Below, one piece after another: positions 33,810-45,150 of a stretch of 64,000 bases of DNA. The notes beneath the pieces are model-generated. The model was not told where the DNA came from, did not search any database, and saw only the letters and a list, made by a program, of their open reading frames with translations. Source of the DNA: Channallabes apus (lineage: Eukaryota; Chordata; Actinopteri; Siluriformes; Clariidae); contig CM060124.1 of NCBI GenBank assembly GCA_030522415.1, positions 26,409,454 to 26,473,453 of the forward strand. Reading direction: 5' to 3'. The translations under genes and the position numbers were made by a program. Every line of letters begins with the position of its first letter. Position 1 is the stretch's first letter.

Positions 33810-34329
33810 CAGTATATGCACATATATGATAATATATATGCTGCATATATGCGTATATATGCCACATGTAGGCAACATTGAGGTGCATATATGTGCATAT
33901 ACAGGCCATATAGGTCTCCTGTATTGCTTCTTTATATCCACATATAAGCCCTACTGTATATGTACATACAAGATATGTCTCCTATGGCAGGATCTGGTCA
34001 TTTTAGCTCATATCTCACTTTGGCAACTGTCATACATGATGCCTAGCTCATATTTTCTATTATCAAGGCAATAACTAAGAACTAACAAAACAAAAAAGCA
34101 AAAAACTAATCCTAATTGGCCACATACAGTATATGAAGATATATGCACATATATGAAACCTCAGTCTCCGTGAAAATCTTTTTGAAACACGTCACTAAAA
34201 TTAACTGAAATGAGAAATATATCTATATAAAGCTTAAAGTGTCTACTTTTAAATGATGCAAGTCACATTGAAAACAAATATTCTCAGTTTATGTAATCCG
34301 TATGAAACCAAGGAGAGGCACAGAATTTC

Positions 34330-34508
34330 TGTCACACTTATATGCTAATGACCAGAGGCAGGACACGCCCACGCGCCAATCACACGGAAATCAGTCCGAG
34401 TAATTTACATACTAGACCACGCCCCCGGACACCGGCATGAAAAAACGAACACAGAGAGACAGGTTTGAAAATACTCCGATTCAGTGAGTTTTCAGCACGT
34501 TTTGGAAG
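34330..34508 (+). promoter_or_regulatory. Possible promoter of the piggyBac-like gene
   Basis: A locally GC-rich stretch with CCACGCCC/CCACGCCCCC boxes and a CCAAT word (GCGCCAATCAC) lies directly before the ATG of the first exon-like segment. Inference from composition only. Confidence 0.35.
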
Positions 34509-34643
34509 ATGGCACGCGCTTACACATCCGAGGAAACTCTTCAGAATGTTCTGGAAAGTTTACATTTACCTCAGAAGAAGACTGTGTGACTCCGACGACG
34601 AACAGGAGCATTTTGAACAGAGAATAGACCCATGCTACACTGG
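34509..34643 (+). pseudogene. piggyBac-like transposase, first exon remnant
   Basis: ATG at 34,509 opens MARAYTSEETLQNVLES. After a frame change the sequence reads CDSDDEQEHFEQRIDP, the acidic stretch usual near the N-terminus of piggyBac-family transposases. It ends at a consensus donor (GG|GTAAGT, 34,644). The following 0.7 kb reads as an intron, and the next exon-like segment starts at 35,371. The frame change makes it non-functional. Confidence 0.55.
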
Positions 34644-35370
34644 GTAAGTTATTAAGTCTTATATAACTCTTATTCTGATAATATTAAACTAATATTAGTA
34701 AATATTTTCCTCACTACAGCTAGCTCTTGTCAGCTTGTGTGACACATTGGCTTTCAATGCCATTTATATAGTTTAGTTAAATCATGCTAACATGCTACAT
34801 CATGTAGCACAAACATGATATTTCCCGGTGGCTAAGCTAATGCCTTATGGGGTTTACAGATGTTTATATTCACCTTGTTTTGGATAGCTTTAGATTATGG
34901 TTGCTAATGTGTATTTGGCTCCATTTTGGTTAGCTTATAACACTGCTATCGGTAATGTTATTTAGCACAAACAAGCAAGTTGCAGGTGGCTAAAATACTG
35001 CCTTATGTAGCTAAGTGATTCTTATGAATATTTCTTTGGTGTAAATGTATATAATCCCTTTTGTTTAGCGTGTATTTACAAATGCCTGATAAGATGTAAT
35101 TGTTTAGAATGTGTTCAATATGTGTGTAATGTCCAGTGGATGGTGTTTTTTAAAACTCAAATTGAATTATGGCTGCAGTGTGTAGTATTATCTATCACCA
35201 TCATTGATGCTGTCATGTGACCTACAGAAGAGAGGTGTATATTTTTCATGTTGAGGTGTGGATACATTTTTGGTCATCTCTGTACTGTATATATTGTGCA
35301 TCCATATTAATTGCACATCCATTTACTCTGAACAGTATAGGTTAACATTTTTTTATTTATTTGTTTTTAG

Positions 35371-35770
35371 GAATGTGTCTGCATCACCCTTGCCTTCACC
35401 AGCCCCTCACATCAGGACACGCAAGCTCCGTTCAGATGGACCTCTTGTATTTGTGAAGTGGATGGACACACGAGAAGTATCTACCTGTTCTACCATCCAT
35501 TCTGCTTTACAGTAGACGTGGTGAAGATGAGGGTGAAATTACAAGGTACATGGACTACAAAGACATTTCCATGTCCTGTGATTGCGTACAACCAGCACAT
35601 GGGGAGTTGATCACTCTGATCAGCTATTACAATACTATACTACACAGCACAAAACAATGAAGTCGTACAGAAATATTTCTCTACACTGCTTGGACATTGC
35701 TCCCACCAATGCTTACCCTGCATGTATGTTTTGTACAGTTTTTTTTTTTTTATCTTGCACTGTTTTACTC
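35371..35770 (+). pseudogene. piggyBac-like transposase, C-terminal remnant
   Basis: After the acceptor TTTGTTTTTAG, translation gives RSDGPLVFVKWMDTREVSTC and STIHSA, then (frame changes) IAYNQHMG and VDHSDQLLQYYTTQHKTM, KSYRNISLHCLDIAPTNAY. The order KWxDxRxVxxxSTxH, YNxHMGxVDxSDQ, LDIAxTNAY is characteristic of piggyBac transposases (the region around and after the last catalytic Asp, here in VDHSDQ). The central catalytic core between this and the first exon is absent, so the gene is internally deleted and dead. Confidence 0.8.
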
Positions 35771-35991
35771 TGAATGTCTGTCTTTTTTCAGTTTTTATTT
35801 TGTACTGTTCCTGTTGCAGTTTTACCCTGCATGTAAACAAATGTCCAGAATGTCCAGATTATCATTAATCTGCATTTATACATAAAATCCTATTAACTAT
35901 TGGGAAGCTAAACATAAGAATCAGTATGAAACATGAAAAGTTTCTAAAAGTTGCCAATAAATTAATATTGTGATGTGAAATAATTTTTCAG

Positions 35992-36130
35992 ATTGAAGTT
36001 ATAAAGGGCTCTGGGGTGTTTTGCCAGGCAGAAGCGTGGAGAGCAGCCCGCCTTGCCACCTCTGCTACTGCCATGGTACGGAATCTGCTGCTGGGCTCCT
36101 TCGACTTGGAGACTTGACCAAATTAAAAAG
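35992..36130 (+). pseudogene. BEN-domain-like exon
   Basis: A 139-nt segment preceded by TAATTTTTCAG and followed by GTAGCC. It reads IEVIKGSGVFCQAEAWRAAR, LATSATAMVRNLLLGSFDLE and then a TGA. The pattern (hydrophobic-x-GSGV, ATAMxRxLLxxxFxxET) resembles the BEN domain, a DNA/protein-interaction fold found in host and transposon proteins. One base out of frame near 36,112 disrupts the end. It may be cargo or a part of the host 7.4-kb element's own gene. Confidence 0.55.
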
Positions 36131-37718
36131 GTAGCCATTATTGGTGAGTAAATGCATAATGCGTTGAGAAGGGAAAACAAAACATTTAAGACTTTATAAG
36201 TTCACCACTTTAACCATAACCTACTTGTATCAATGTTTATTAGCCATCAATGGAGACTGCATAAGGTAGGGCACCCATTATTGTTACTGTATCTGCTTGG
36301 GACCTATAATACTAATTCATCACTTGCTCACTTCTTAATCCTACCTTTCCTCTTCTAAAGCCACATTATATTGCTCTGTAAGGTGTGTAGTCCTCTATTT
36401 TGTAGAACATATAGTGTTGCAAATAACCTCGTGGCACTAATTGTTGTTGTCTGAAGTTTTAATAAATAATCATAATGCTGTCAAAAATAATGTCATAAAT
36501 AGATTTTCTTTATCAATTAACTTCTATTAATTAAATAAAATTTTTAATGTAAATTTTTAAAGTTTAATGGAATGGCTGTGTGAAAGATGCTGAAGCTGAC
36601 GTGCCAATGGTCTTTTATATTAATGTTGTTCGGAAGCCTGTGTAATGATGTAGTTTCGACATCTATCGACTGAACAGCGTTTTTTCGACTTGTTTTCATG
36701 TTATTGTTGTTCAGCAATGGCATGGACGTGATGTTTTGGCAAAAGAAGGGTGGGATGGTGGTTGATGGTGACTGAAAGCGGTGACTGAGTAGAGGCAGAG
36801 CTACTTTATGCAGGCTGTGTGCATTCTACTGTGGATTGACTGTTTTGAAACTTATATGGTAGTTACATAGCCCCTAGACCTCAGTTACCATGAAAAAAGC
36901 CATGAAATTTCAGTTTTGACCATATGGGATCTTAAACAAGGACGTCATCTTTTTTTAATTATTGTTTGTTCGGGGAGGAATTATAGACCACAATGTCAGC
37001 ATGATCTTGGGTTTGTTTCCTTATCACTTCTTGTGTGCGTTTGGCTGTAGCTTGCACACCAGACAGAGTTGTTGGTGATTCTTCCTATTGTAAAGTCATG
37101 CAGTGTGTAATCTCCTGTCGCCAATTCATTGTGCAGTGTGAACACAGCAGCAACTAAATGCTACCACAGATAGTACAGTGTGAAAACAACGGTGATCCGA
37201 TGACTTTGAAAATCATGCAGTGTGAGTTTGAGGAGAAGGTAAAAAGCAATGCAAAACAAATAATGTACAGTTTATGTTGTCATTACTTTGCTCTCAAACT
37301 AAATGCAATGTAATAATAGGTGTTATTTAATAATAACATTAACAGTGCAGCATGCATCTAACTCTGGGTAAAAAGCTTATAATAAAATCACCAAAATAAG
37401 TCTTCATGTTAAGAATAAATATGCAAACAGTACGGTATCTGAGCGTACGGATTGGAAATTTGTGCATACAGTTTGTTAATCCGTGGCCACGATTTGTTAA
37501 ACTGAGGGAACAGTTTAAGTATTTGTGAGTGCAGGGGACAAATTGCAAAACCGTCGCCACGGATTTATTATTATTTTTTTTTGGTCCTACAAGTTTTTTT
37601 TTTTTTTTTTTTGGCACATAACAGACTACATTGTTACATTAAGTATATTTGTTTTCATAGCATTGAATATGTACATTATAGAACAACATTTGCAGATTGT
37701 GAAATAACACATACTGAA
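36131..37718. other. AT-rich non-coding stretch
   Basis: Poly-T tracts lie at about 37,569-37,610. No ORF with a recognisable domain. Confidence 0.4.
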
Positions 37719-39084
37719 CAGGTCCTTCTCAAAAAATTAGCATATTGTGATAAAGTTCATTATTTTCTGTAATGTACTGATCATCATTAGACTTTCATAT
37801 ATTTTAGATTCATTACACACAACTGAAGTAGTTCAAGCCTTTTATTGTTTTAATATTGATGATTGTGGCATACAGCTCATGAAAACCCAAAATCCCAAAA
37901 ATCTCAAACAATTAGCATATCATGAAAAGGTTCTCTAAACGAGCTATTAACCTAATCATCTGAATCAACTAATTATCTATAAACACCTACAAAAGATTCC
38001 TGAGGCTTTTAAAAACTCCCAGCCTGGTTCATTACTCAAAACCGCAATCATGGGTAAGACTGCCGACCTGACTGCTGTCCAGAAGGCCATCATTGACACC
38101 CTCAAGCAAGAGGGTAAGACACAGTAAGACATTTCTGAACGAATAGGCTGTTCCCAGAGTGCTGTATCAAGGCACCTCAGTGGGAAGGAAAAAGTGTGGC
38201 AGAAAACGCTGCACAACGAGAAGAGGTGACCGGGCCCTGAAGAAGATTGTGGAGAAGGACCGATTCCAGACCTTGGGGGACCTGCGGAAGCAGTGGACTG
38301 AGTCTGGAGTAGAAACATCCAGAGCCACCGTGTACAGGCGTGTGCAGGAAATGGGCTACAGGTTGCAAATTTTGCATGTCATTCGGAAATCAAGGTGCCA
38401 GAGTCTGGAGGAAGACTGGGGAGAGGGAAATGCCAAAATGCCTGAAGTCCAGTGTCAAGTACCCACAGTCAGTGATGGTCTGGGGTGCCATGTCAGCTGC
38501 TGCTGTTGGTCCACTGTGTTTTATCAAGGGCAGGGTCAATGCAGCTAGCTATCAGGAGATTTTGGAGCACTTCATGCTTCCATCTGCTGAAAAGCTTTAT
38601 GGAGATGAAGATTTCATTTTTCAGCACGACCTGGCACCTGCTCACAGCGCCAAAACCACTGGTAAATGGTTTACTGACCATGGTATTACTGTGCTCAATT
38701 GGCCTGCCAACTCTCCTGACCTGAACCCCATAGAGAATCTGTGGGATATTGTGAAGAGAAAGTTGAGAGACACAAGAATCTGCAAAAGGATTCCCGACCA
38801 AGTATTGAGTGCAGAACTGAACATAATTATATGAAGGTTGACTATTTTTGTATTAAAAACACTTTTCTTTTATTGGTCGGATGAAATATGCAAATTTTTT
38901 GAGATAGGGATTTTGGGTTTTCATGAGCTGTATGCCACAATCATCAATATTAAAACAATAAAAGGCTTGAACTACTTCAGTTGTGTGTAATGAATCTAAA
39001 ATATATGAAAGTCTAATGTTTATCAGTACATTACAGAAAATAATGAACTTTATCACAATATGCTAATTTTTTGAGAAGGACCTG
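37719..39084 (+). mobile_element. Tc1-like transposon, decayed
   Basis: Starts CAGGTCCTTCTCAAAAAATT and ends in its inverse (39,084). Terminal repeats of about 200 bp both contain TTCATTATTTTCTGTAATGT and AGCTCATGAAAACCC (or inverses). TA follows the right end. The dinucleotide before the left end is AA, so one duplication copy is mutated. The transposase is deleted. It lies inside the 7.4-kb element. Confidence 0.9.
38050..38834 (+). pseudogene. Tc1 transposase, internally deleted
   Basis: The N-terminus MGKTADLTAVQKAIIDTL is followed by a stop, then GCSQSAVS in the helix-turn-helix, VGRKKCGRKRCTTRRGDR in another frame, and RATVYRRVQEMGY. About 60 residues, including the first catalytic Asp region, are missing before SFGNQGARVWRKTGE. 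The second Asp (QHDLAPAHSA) and the Glu (PDLNPIENLW) remain. The C-terminus is lost after RICKRIPDQV. Non-functional. Same subfamily as the relic at 29,389. Confidence 0.88.
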
Positions 39085-39958
39085 TATATTAAAAAAAATC
39101 TAATGTTTGCATTGTATCTATGGAAGATTGTAGGACATTTCAAAACATATGTTGCATATCTGTACATTTGTAAAAGTCACATTTCCAAAAATTTAGGACC
39201 CATCTTCTGTCATTCATAAACAACTACCACTCCAAGTTTTTAGAGCATTGTATAGTTCTAACCTTTTGTTTGTTTTTCATTCTTTAGATGCACTACAACA
39301 ACAGCTGAAAGCTGAAGAAAAGGAGGCCACAGAGTTTCTTTACTTCAACAGTTCAGAAATGGCTTCGTTATGCCCCAGAACGGCTGGGGGGAATTGCTCG
39401 TGGTGGAAAACCATAAGTTCAGACTCATGTCTTATTATCTGTTTTGCTGAGTAAATACATTTCAACTTACGAATAATGTTTCAGTCATCTGTTGTGTTTC
39501 TGACTTGGTTGTTTCTATTTGCATTTGACTGAATTTTGCTGAGGCAGGCTGCCATTTTTATATTATGGTTTTCCAGTCTCTTATCTTGGCAGTTAGATTC
39601 TGTTTTATGAATTCAGAATTAACAATCTCTTCTAATAGTTCTCTTCTAAAAAGTCATATTGTCATCCAGTTTATAATAATTTGTATGTAAGTTGTAGTGT
39701 GTTTTATTATATAGTTGTTTTATTGTAATTGTGATGTTACTTCCTGTTTAAATGGGTATGGAGCATAAATAAATAAATAAATATGTTTACATGTAAACTG
39801 AAGGATGTTGAGTTACTGACTTTTTGTTTAAAAAAAAAAAATTAAAAAAAAAAAGCTTTTCAGCCCTACATGGTCTCTGATTTAAAGAAATAAATCAAAA
39901 CGGACATGATTTACTGTCATAGAATCTTGCTGTTCATAAAGCAAGACTAAACTATAAT
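39085..39958. other. Non-coding with one exon-like segment
   Basis: After TTCATTCTTTAG (to 39,288) a segment reads in one frame DALQQQLKAEEKEATEFLYF and in another WLRYAPERLGGIARGGK. It may be a last exon of the BEN-containing gene, but this is weak. The rest is AT-rich. Confidence 0.3.
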
Positions 39959-40604
39959 TGTTTCAATGTTGATTCAATGTTGATTCAATGTAAAATAAGT
40001 GATTGAATTTACGTTGAACAAACATTGATTTTATGCCCATCTTGATCTATTTTTCATCATTGAAATAACATTATTTCAAGGTGCAAACCTGATGAAAAAT
40101 CAACGTTTAACATTGAAATTTCAACATTGATTCAATGACAAGTTGGTTGATGCTTTAATGTTGATTCAACGATGATTCAATGTTGTTCTGCTATCTGGGT
40201 ATGCATGTGTGAGAGTAAAAATACCAAGTTAGCATATATTTAAGCATGAAGAGGTGTTAAAATATAAATACTGAGTTAGCATGTTATTAAAGGATTACGT
40301 AAGACTATTGAGTAAACATGTTTTTGGGCTGAAGACACATGTTTTAGCATAAACATTTTAAAAGCAAATCTATTTATCATAATAACATTGAGGTTGCATA
40401 TGAAGGATGTGTAAGCAAAAACTAAAAATTAAATTATGCATCTTATCTTTAAAAATATTCAGGAAAGATTAATGTGTTAAAATGTTGATTTAGCAAAAAC
40501 AGATCTGTTTTTGCTAAATCAACATTTTAACATAAAATTATATTATATAGATTTTGTGAATAGTGAATGCATGTGTGTTAGCATAGGAATACTTACTGTG
40601 GTTT

Positions 40605-40840
40605 GGGCAGTGGTGGCTCAGAGGGCTAAGGCACTGGGTTACTGATCGGAAGATCGGCAGTTCGATCCCCAGCTCCACCAGGTTGCCACTGTTGGGCCCT
40701 TGAGCAAGGCCCTTAACCCTAACTGGTCTTGGGGCGCTGTATCATGGCTGACCCTGCGCTCTGACCCCAGTTACGCTGGGATATGCGAAGAAGGAATTTC
40801 ACTGTGCTGTAATGTATATGTGACAAATAAAGGCTTAACT
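40605..40840 (+). repeat. tRNA-derived SINE, second type
   Basis: A box GTGGCTCAGAGGGCTAAGGC, B box CAGTTCGATCCCC, body GTTGCCACTGTTGGGCCCTT, and 3' part GAAGAAGGAATTTCACTGTG ending in a short A-rich tail. Little decayed. Target duplication not clear. Confidence 0.85.
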
Positions 40841-41359
40841 TTAACATGCATTATGCAGTATTAGCAAGACAATGTTGATCTAGCATTGTTTCAGCATAAA
40901 GGTGTTAATTTAATGTTTAAATATTGAATTATATAATATAATATTGATATTAGCATAATGATAAAAAGGTAGCATGTTTTCAATGTTCTGTGTTGACATG
41001 TTTACATGATGAATGAGAGATAAGATAAGATGTGCTAGCACAATAATGGAGAGTTAGCATGCTTTCAGTTGTAAAAGTCCCGAGTACCATCATAAAGATT
41101 GATAGCATGTCTTTTTTTTTCAGGGAAACCAAATACATCTTAGAATAAAAATACAGAGATGGTATATTTGTATACAGTATAAGGCATGTGTGCTAGCATA
41201 GGAATATTAAATTAGCATGTTTTCTGTATTAAGACACCTCTGGTAGCATAATATTCTTGAGTTAGCGTGTTTTCACACGGGTGTAGCCATACCTCAGTAA
41301 CGAGGGCGGGTAATGTGAAGGTGTTAAAAAATAATAATAATAAAAGTGTCTGAGTCACT

Positions 41360-41600
41360 GAATGCTTGACCTCACACTCATCAGGGAAACATCAGAAGAC
41401 ACTGAGGTCACCGCTAAACACCTACACTCACACACACTTTAGTTTCTTCAGTGATGGGCTGTGTGTGATGGAGCGATGCAGTTCTTCCCTTTCCACCCTC
41501 GCAGCCGCAGGGAATGACTCGAATCATCGCAGAAGTGTGGAGGGGTGCAAAGCGGCAGCAAGGGAGTTTCGATGCAGCTTTAGTGTAGCCGAGCGAGAGA
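41360..41600 (+). repeat. Inverted duplicate, right arm
   Basis: Partner of 31,620-31,862 (see there). Both arms in one frame read CVMER....LS.LA..GNDSNH, with differences mostly at third or tolerated positions. The frame is open for only about 80 codons and ends in a GA-repeat here. Confidence 0.75.
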
Positions 41601-42061
41601 GAGAAAGAGAGAGAGTTCTCAGCTAAAACATGGCAGCATATAAGATCATAACACTTTACTCAGAAAGATGGCATTGCCTCAGGATTGATCTCTTACACAT
41701 GCTAAGTCTTATTTTTCATGCTAAACCAGAGGTAAAGTAACCCTGAATACTCCAGAAATAAACTCAGCATATTGGCATAGATACTCTTTTTCTTGCTCAG
41801 AATCAAACAGGTACTGAAGAAAATTAATGAATGAGTTAGCATGTCTACAATTAAAATAAGATTAGCATATTAACATATTAGCATAAGGGTAGAAAGGTTT
41901 TCAATGTTCTCCTGAGATATCATGGAAAGTTTCTAATATTTTAATGCTTTTGCACATAGAAAAATTACAAAGAATTAGCATGTTTTTAGCATGTGGTATT
42001 TGTACATTAGCATTATAACGGGGAATTATTCAATTTAGTCACATATACAGTCATACACAGT

Positions 42062-42224
42062 GTAGGGCACTGGTGGCTCGGTGGTAGGTGTTTCGCCTAC
42101 CATGCGGAAGGCCCGGGTTCGATTCCAGCCAGTGCCCACACCCCAGCCACTGGATACAGTGCCGGTCCCAAGCCCGGATAAAATGGGAGGGTTGCGTCCG
42201 GGAGCAGCCGAAAGACCAACAACA
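42062..42224 (+). repeat. tRNA-Gly-derived SINE with 15-bp duplication, deleted copy
   Basis: Flanked by ACAGTCATACACAGT (42,047-42,061 and 42,225-42,239). The head matches tRNA-Gly (GGTGGCTCGGTGGTAG; GGCCCGGGTTCGATTCC). The body matches 48,723-48,961 but lacks about 75 bp between GGGTTGCGTC and CGGGAGCAGCCG. Ends CCAACAACA. Confidence 0.92.
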
Positions 42225-42299
42225 ACAGTCATACACAGTAGGATACGCAGTGAAATGCTTATGCGACCGCCCGTGACCTTAAAAACTTTTTAAAAACAA

Positions 42300-42645
42300 T
42301 TAACAAGAAATAAGAAATAAATAGTTGGGGGATACTTCAGGGAGCAGAAGCGCTTTCCTGACCGCAACAGAGTGAACAGTCCATTGCTGGGGTGGCTGAG
42401 GTTCTTCACGATCTTCCTGGCCTTCCTCAGCACCACTTGCTGTAGATTGAGTGCATACTGTATCAGGGAGCTTGATGCGGATGATGTTCCTCTGGCACCA
42501 GTTCTCCAGATTCCTAATCTCCTTCAGGTAGGCCGACTCATTGTTATCCACAATGGTGTCATTAGCAAACTTAATGATGGTGGTGGAGCTGGTAGTGGCC
42601 ACACAATCATGCGTGTACAAAGAGGCTCCAGTGCTAAGCACATTA
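42300..42645 (-). pseudogene. Rex1/CR1-like LINE RT remnant (minus strand)
   Basis: Minus-strand translation gives LSTGASLYTHDCVATTSSTT, IIKFANDTIV (the RT active-site region, ADD altered to AND), NLENWCQRNI, and then a jump to RKARKI/LFTLLRSGK-like C-terminal sequence with frame changes. The spacing is typical of a Rex1-type fish LINE with an internal deletion. Dead. Confidence 0.7.
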
Positions 42646-42646
42646 T

Positions 42647-42749
<103 letters not shown>

Positions 42750-43239
42750 TTGCTTAAGACACCAGAGTATTAGAATTATTATTGGTGAATTTGCATAAGT
42801 TATCATAGGTTATCCTAAATAGATGCTTACTGTATATTAAGTGAGTTTTTAGGGCTATTCTAATTAGTCATATTTGTTAGCATGTTTCTGACGCCAGTGT
42901 ATTAGAATTATGATGTAGCTTGAAAGTATATTTTAACATGTTTTCAAAGAGACAGAGAATTAGTCAATTCTGGAAATTTAGTGTTTGTTAGCACATCTAA
43001 GACACCAGCATAGTATCTTTGTTTTTAACATTTAAGGTTAGGTTTTTAGGGCTATTTTAGGGCATTCAAGGATGGAGAATTAGCAAGTTTTACTGGAATT
43101 TTAAGTTAGCGCTTCATGAGGTTTAATTATGAGTTAGCATAAGGTCTCAAGGTTAGGTATGAGGTTTCATGAGCACTTAAAAGTGTTAATGCGGCAATAT
43201 AAAAGCATAGCAGAGTATATTAAATTCCATAATTTTTTT

Positions 43240-45150
43240 ACATTATTTTTTAATATTTGTATAGTGCTTTTAACAATTATCATTGTTACAAAGCAGCTTT
43301 ATACAGTTAAATGAAAATTATGGAAATTTATAGGAAATAGGAATTATGTGTCTAAATCAAAATGATTATATAGTCCCTGATGAGCAAGTCGAGGGCAACT
43401 CCCTGAGATGGCAATAGGAAGAAACGTTGAGAGCAGTCATATATAAGTTCAATATATTAGATGATGTCTTTAAATTAATATGGAGTCGAGTTCATTATTG
43501 GAGGCTTGGGTAGACTGTAGGAAATTCCAGTCCTGAACAATTGAGTGACTGCAGTCATAAGTCCTCAAAGAACAGCTGTCTGCATTAGCCGAGGTCAGGA
43601 CCGTCCCCAGTCACCACACACATCCCAAGCATACCTCACAGTAACTCCATGCGATGAGATCTCCAACCAGAAGTTGGGAAACAGTATGAGTCAGACAGGT
43701 ACAGGGGGCAGAGGGGGTCTGGATCACTGGAGAAGCATGTATAGCTCAAAAGGGAGCAGCATAGCTCAAAAGACAGAGACAGGGAGAGAGAGAGAAGATA
43801 AGAGAGGAGAAGAGAAGGAGAGAAAAGAGTTAAATATGGTCACAGTCATGTAATGTAAAGGTGAATGTACTGTATATTCAGTGCAGAGTATAATCAGGGA
43901 CTCTGCCAGAACTAACTATGACGGCATAACTACAAGGGAGATGTAGATCCTGAGATGTAAAGGAACCAATCACTTCATCGTCAACAAACCTAAGTGATTA
44001 ATGAGAGTGGGGAAGACAGCATCTAAACATACCAGTTCACCATAATACAGTACATAATACTCGATGCCCATGAGTCGCCCAGATCTCCTCCTTTACCTAA
44101 GGTCTTAATTCCCGAAACATAATTTGGAAGCCTATTACAGAAATTTGGGTCTTTGTAAGAAAAACTCTGGCCCCTGCTTTAGTTTTCATAATACAGAGTA
44201 CTGACAAGCAGCCTGCATCCTTTGATATGAGTAGGCGTGGCAGATTATTAGTGTCTTAAGCATTTCACTCAGATACTGTGACTGTTTATTGCTTTATTCA
44301 TCAAAAGTAGTGTTTTAAAATGGATGCAAAATTTCACAGGGAGAAATTGCGGTGTGGATAAGATAGGGGTGATGTGCTCTTATCTTCTGGTGCAGTGAGG
44401 ACTTTCACTGCTGCTTTTTAAACTAACTGAAGCTTGATTATGCACCTACTGTAGCTGAATAACCAGACAGCAAGGCATTACAATTGTAATTTTTTTCTGC
44501 ATTATTTAGTGACAATATATTTCTTATCTTGGCAATATTTCTGAGTATTATTTCTGAGTAATCCTGGTAATATTATCTACATGAGCTTCAAATGAATGAT
44601 TGGAATCTATAATCACACCAAGGTAGTTTACTGTTGCACTTGATGGAGGCCATCCAAAGTGAATTTGTGATTTAAAAGCTTGCTTCTAGCCGCATGTGGA
44701 CTTATGACTAGAACTTATGTCTTGTCAGGATTAAACAGAAGAAAGCTAATTAACATTCAGTCTCATATGTCCTTTTTATGTTTGTTTGTTTGTTTGTTTT
44801 TCATCTGTTTTTGCTGAGACATATAACTGTGTTTCATCAGCATAACAGTGAAAACTATTACAATGTAGTATTTACAAATTATGTTGCCCAGAGGAAGCAA
44901 AGAGAAAAACGCAGTGGGCCTAAAACTGAACCCTGTGGAACACCAAAAATCCCATGAGAACAGGTAGAACAGTCACCATTTAAATCTTCAAACTGATTAG
45001 TGAAATAGGATCTAAGCCAGGAGAGGACAGTTCCCTTGATTCCTACTACCTCTTCTAATCTGTGAAGGAGAACACTATGATCAATGGTGTGAAAAGCTGT
45101 ACTGAGGTCAAGTAACACAAGCAAAGAGATGCAACCCTGAGTATAAATAG
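43240..45150 (-). pseudogene. L2-like LINE remnant, RT and 3' UTR (minus strand)
   Basis: RT motifs at 44,879-45,124 read MLVLLDLSTAFHTIDHSVLL and GVPQGSVLGPLRFSL. Further on, decayed FHCYADDTQLY-type and NYLGVIIDSNHSFEAHV-type pieces appear around 44,600-44,860. A long 3' UTR ends at about 43,250 with the inverse of AAAGCACTATACAAATA, the same terminal motif as the LINE beginning at 63,445. The 5' two thirds are missing. Dead. Confidence 0.78.

Larger units (their letters stand above)
32803..40199. mobile_element. 7.4-kb element with CCCAGATAGCA termini
   Basis: CCCAGATAGCA (32,803-32,813) is exactly inverted at 40,189-40,199 (TGCTATCTGGG), with TA on each outer side. Both subterminal regions (32,814-32,960 and 39,960-40,190) are packed with direct and inverted TTGATTCAATGTTG words. 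The flanking sequence on both sides is the same TTAGCATG-word field, so the element interrupted it. Inside are a piggyBac-like pseudogene, a BEN-like exon, a SINE, a TA microsatellite and a Tc1 relic. Its own transposase was not identified; superfamily unassigned. Confidence 0.7.
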
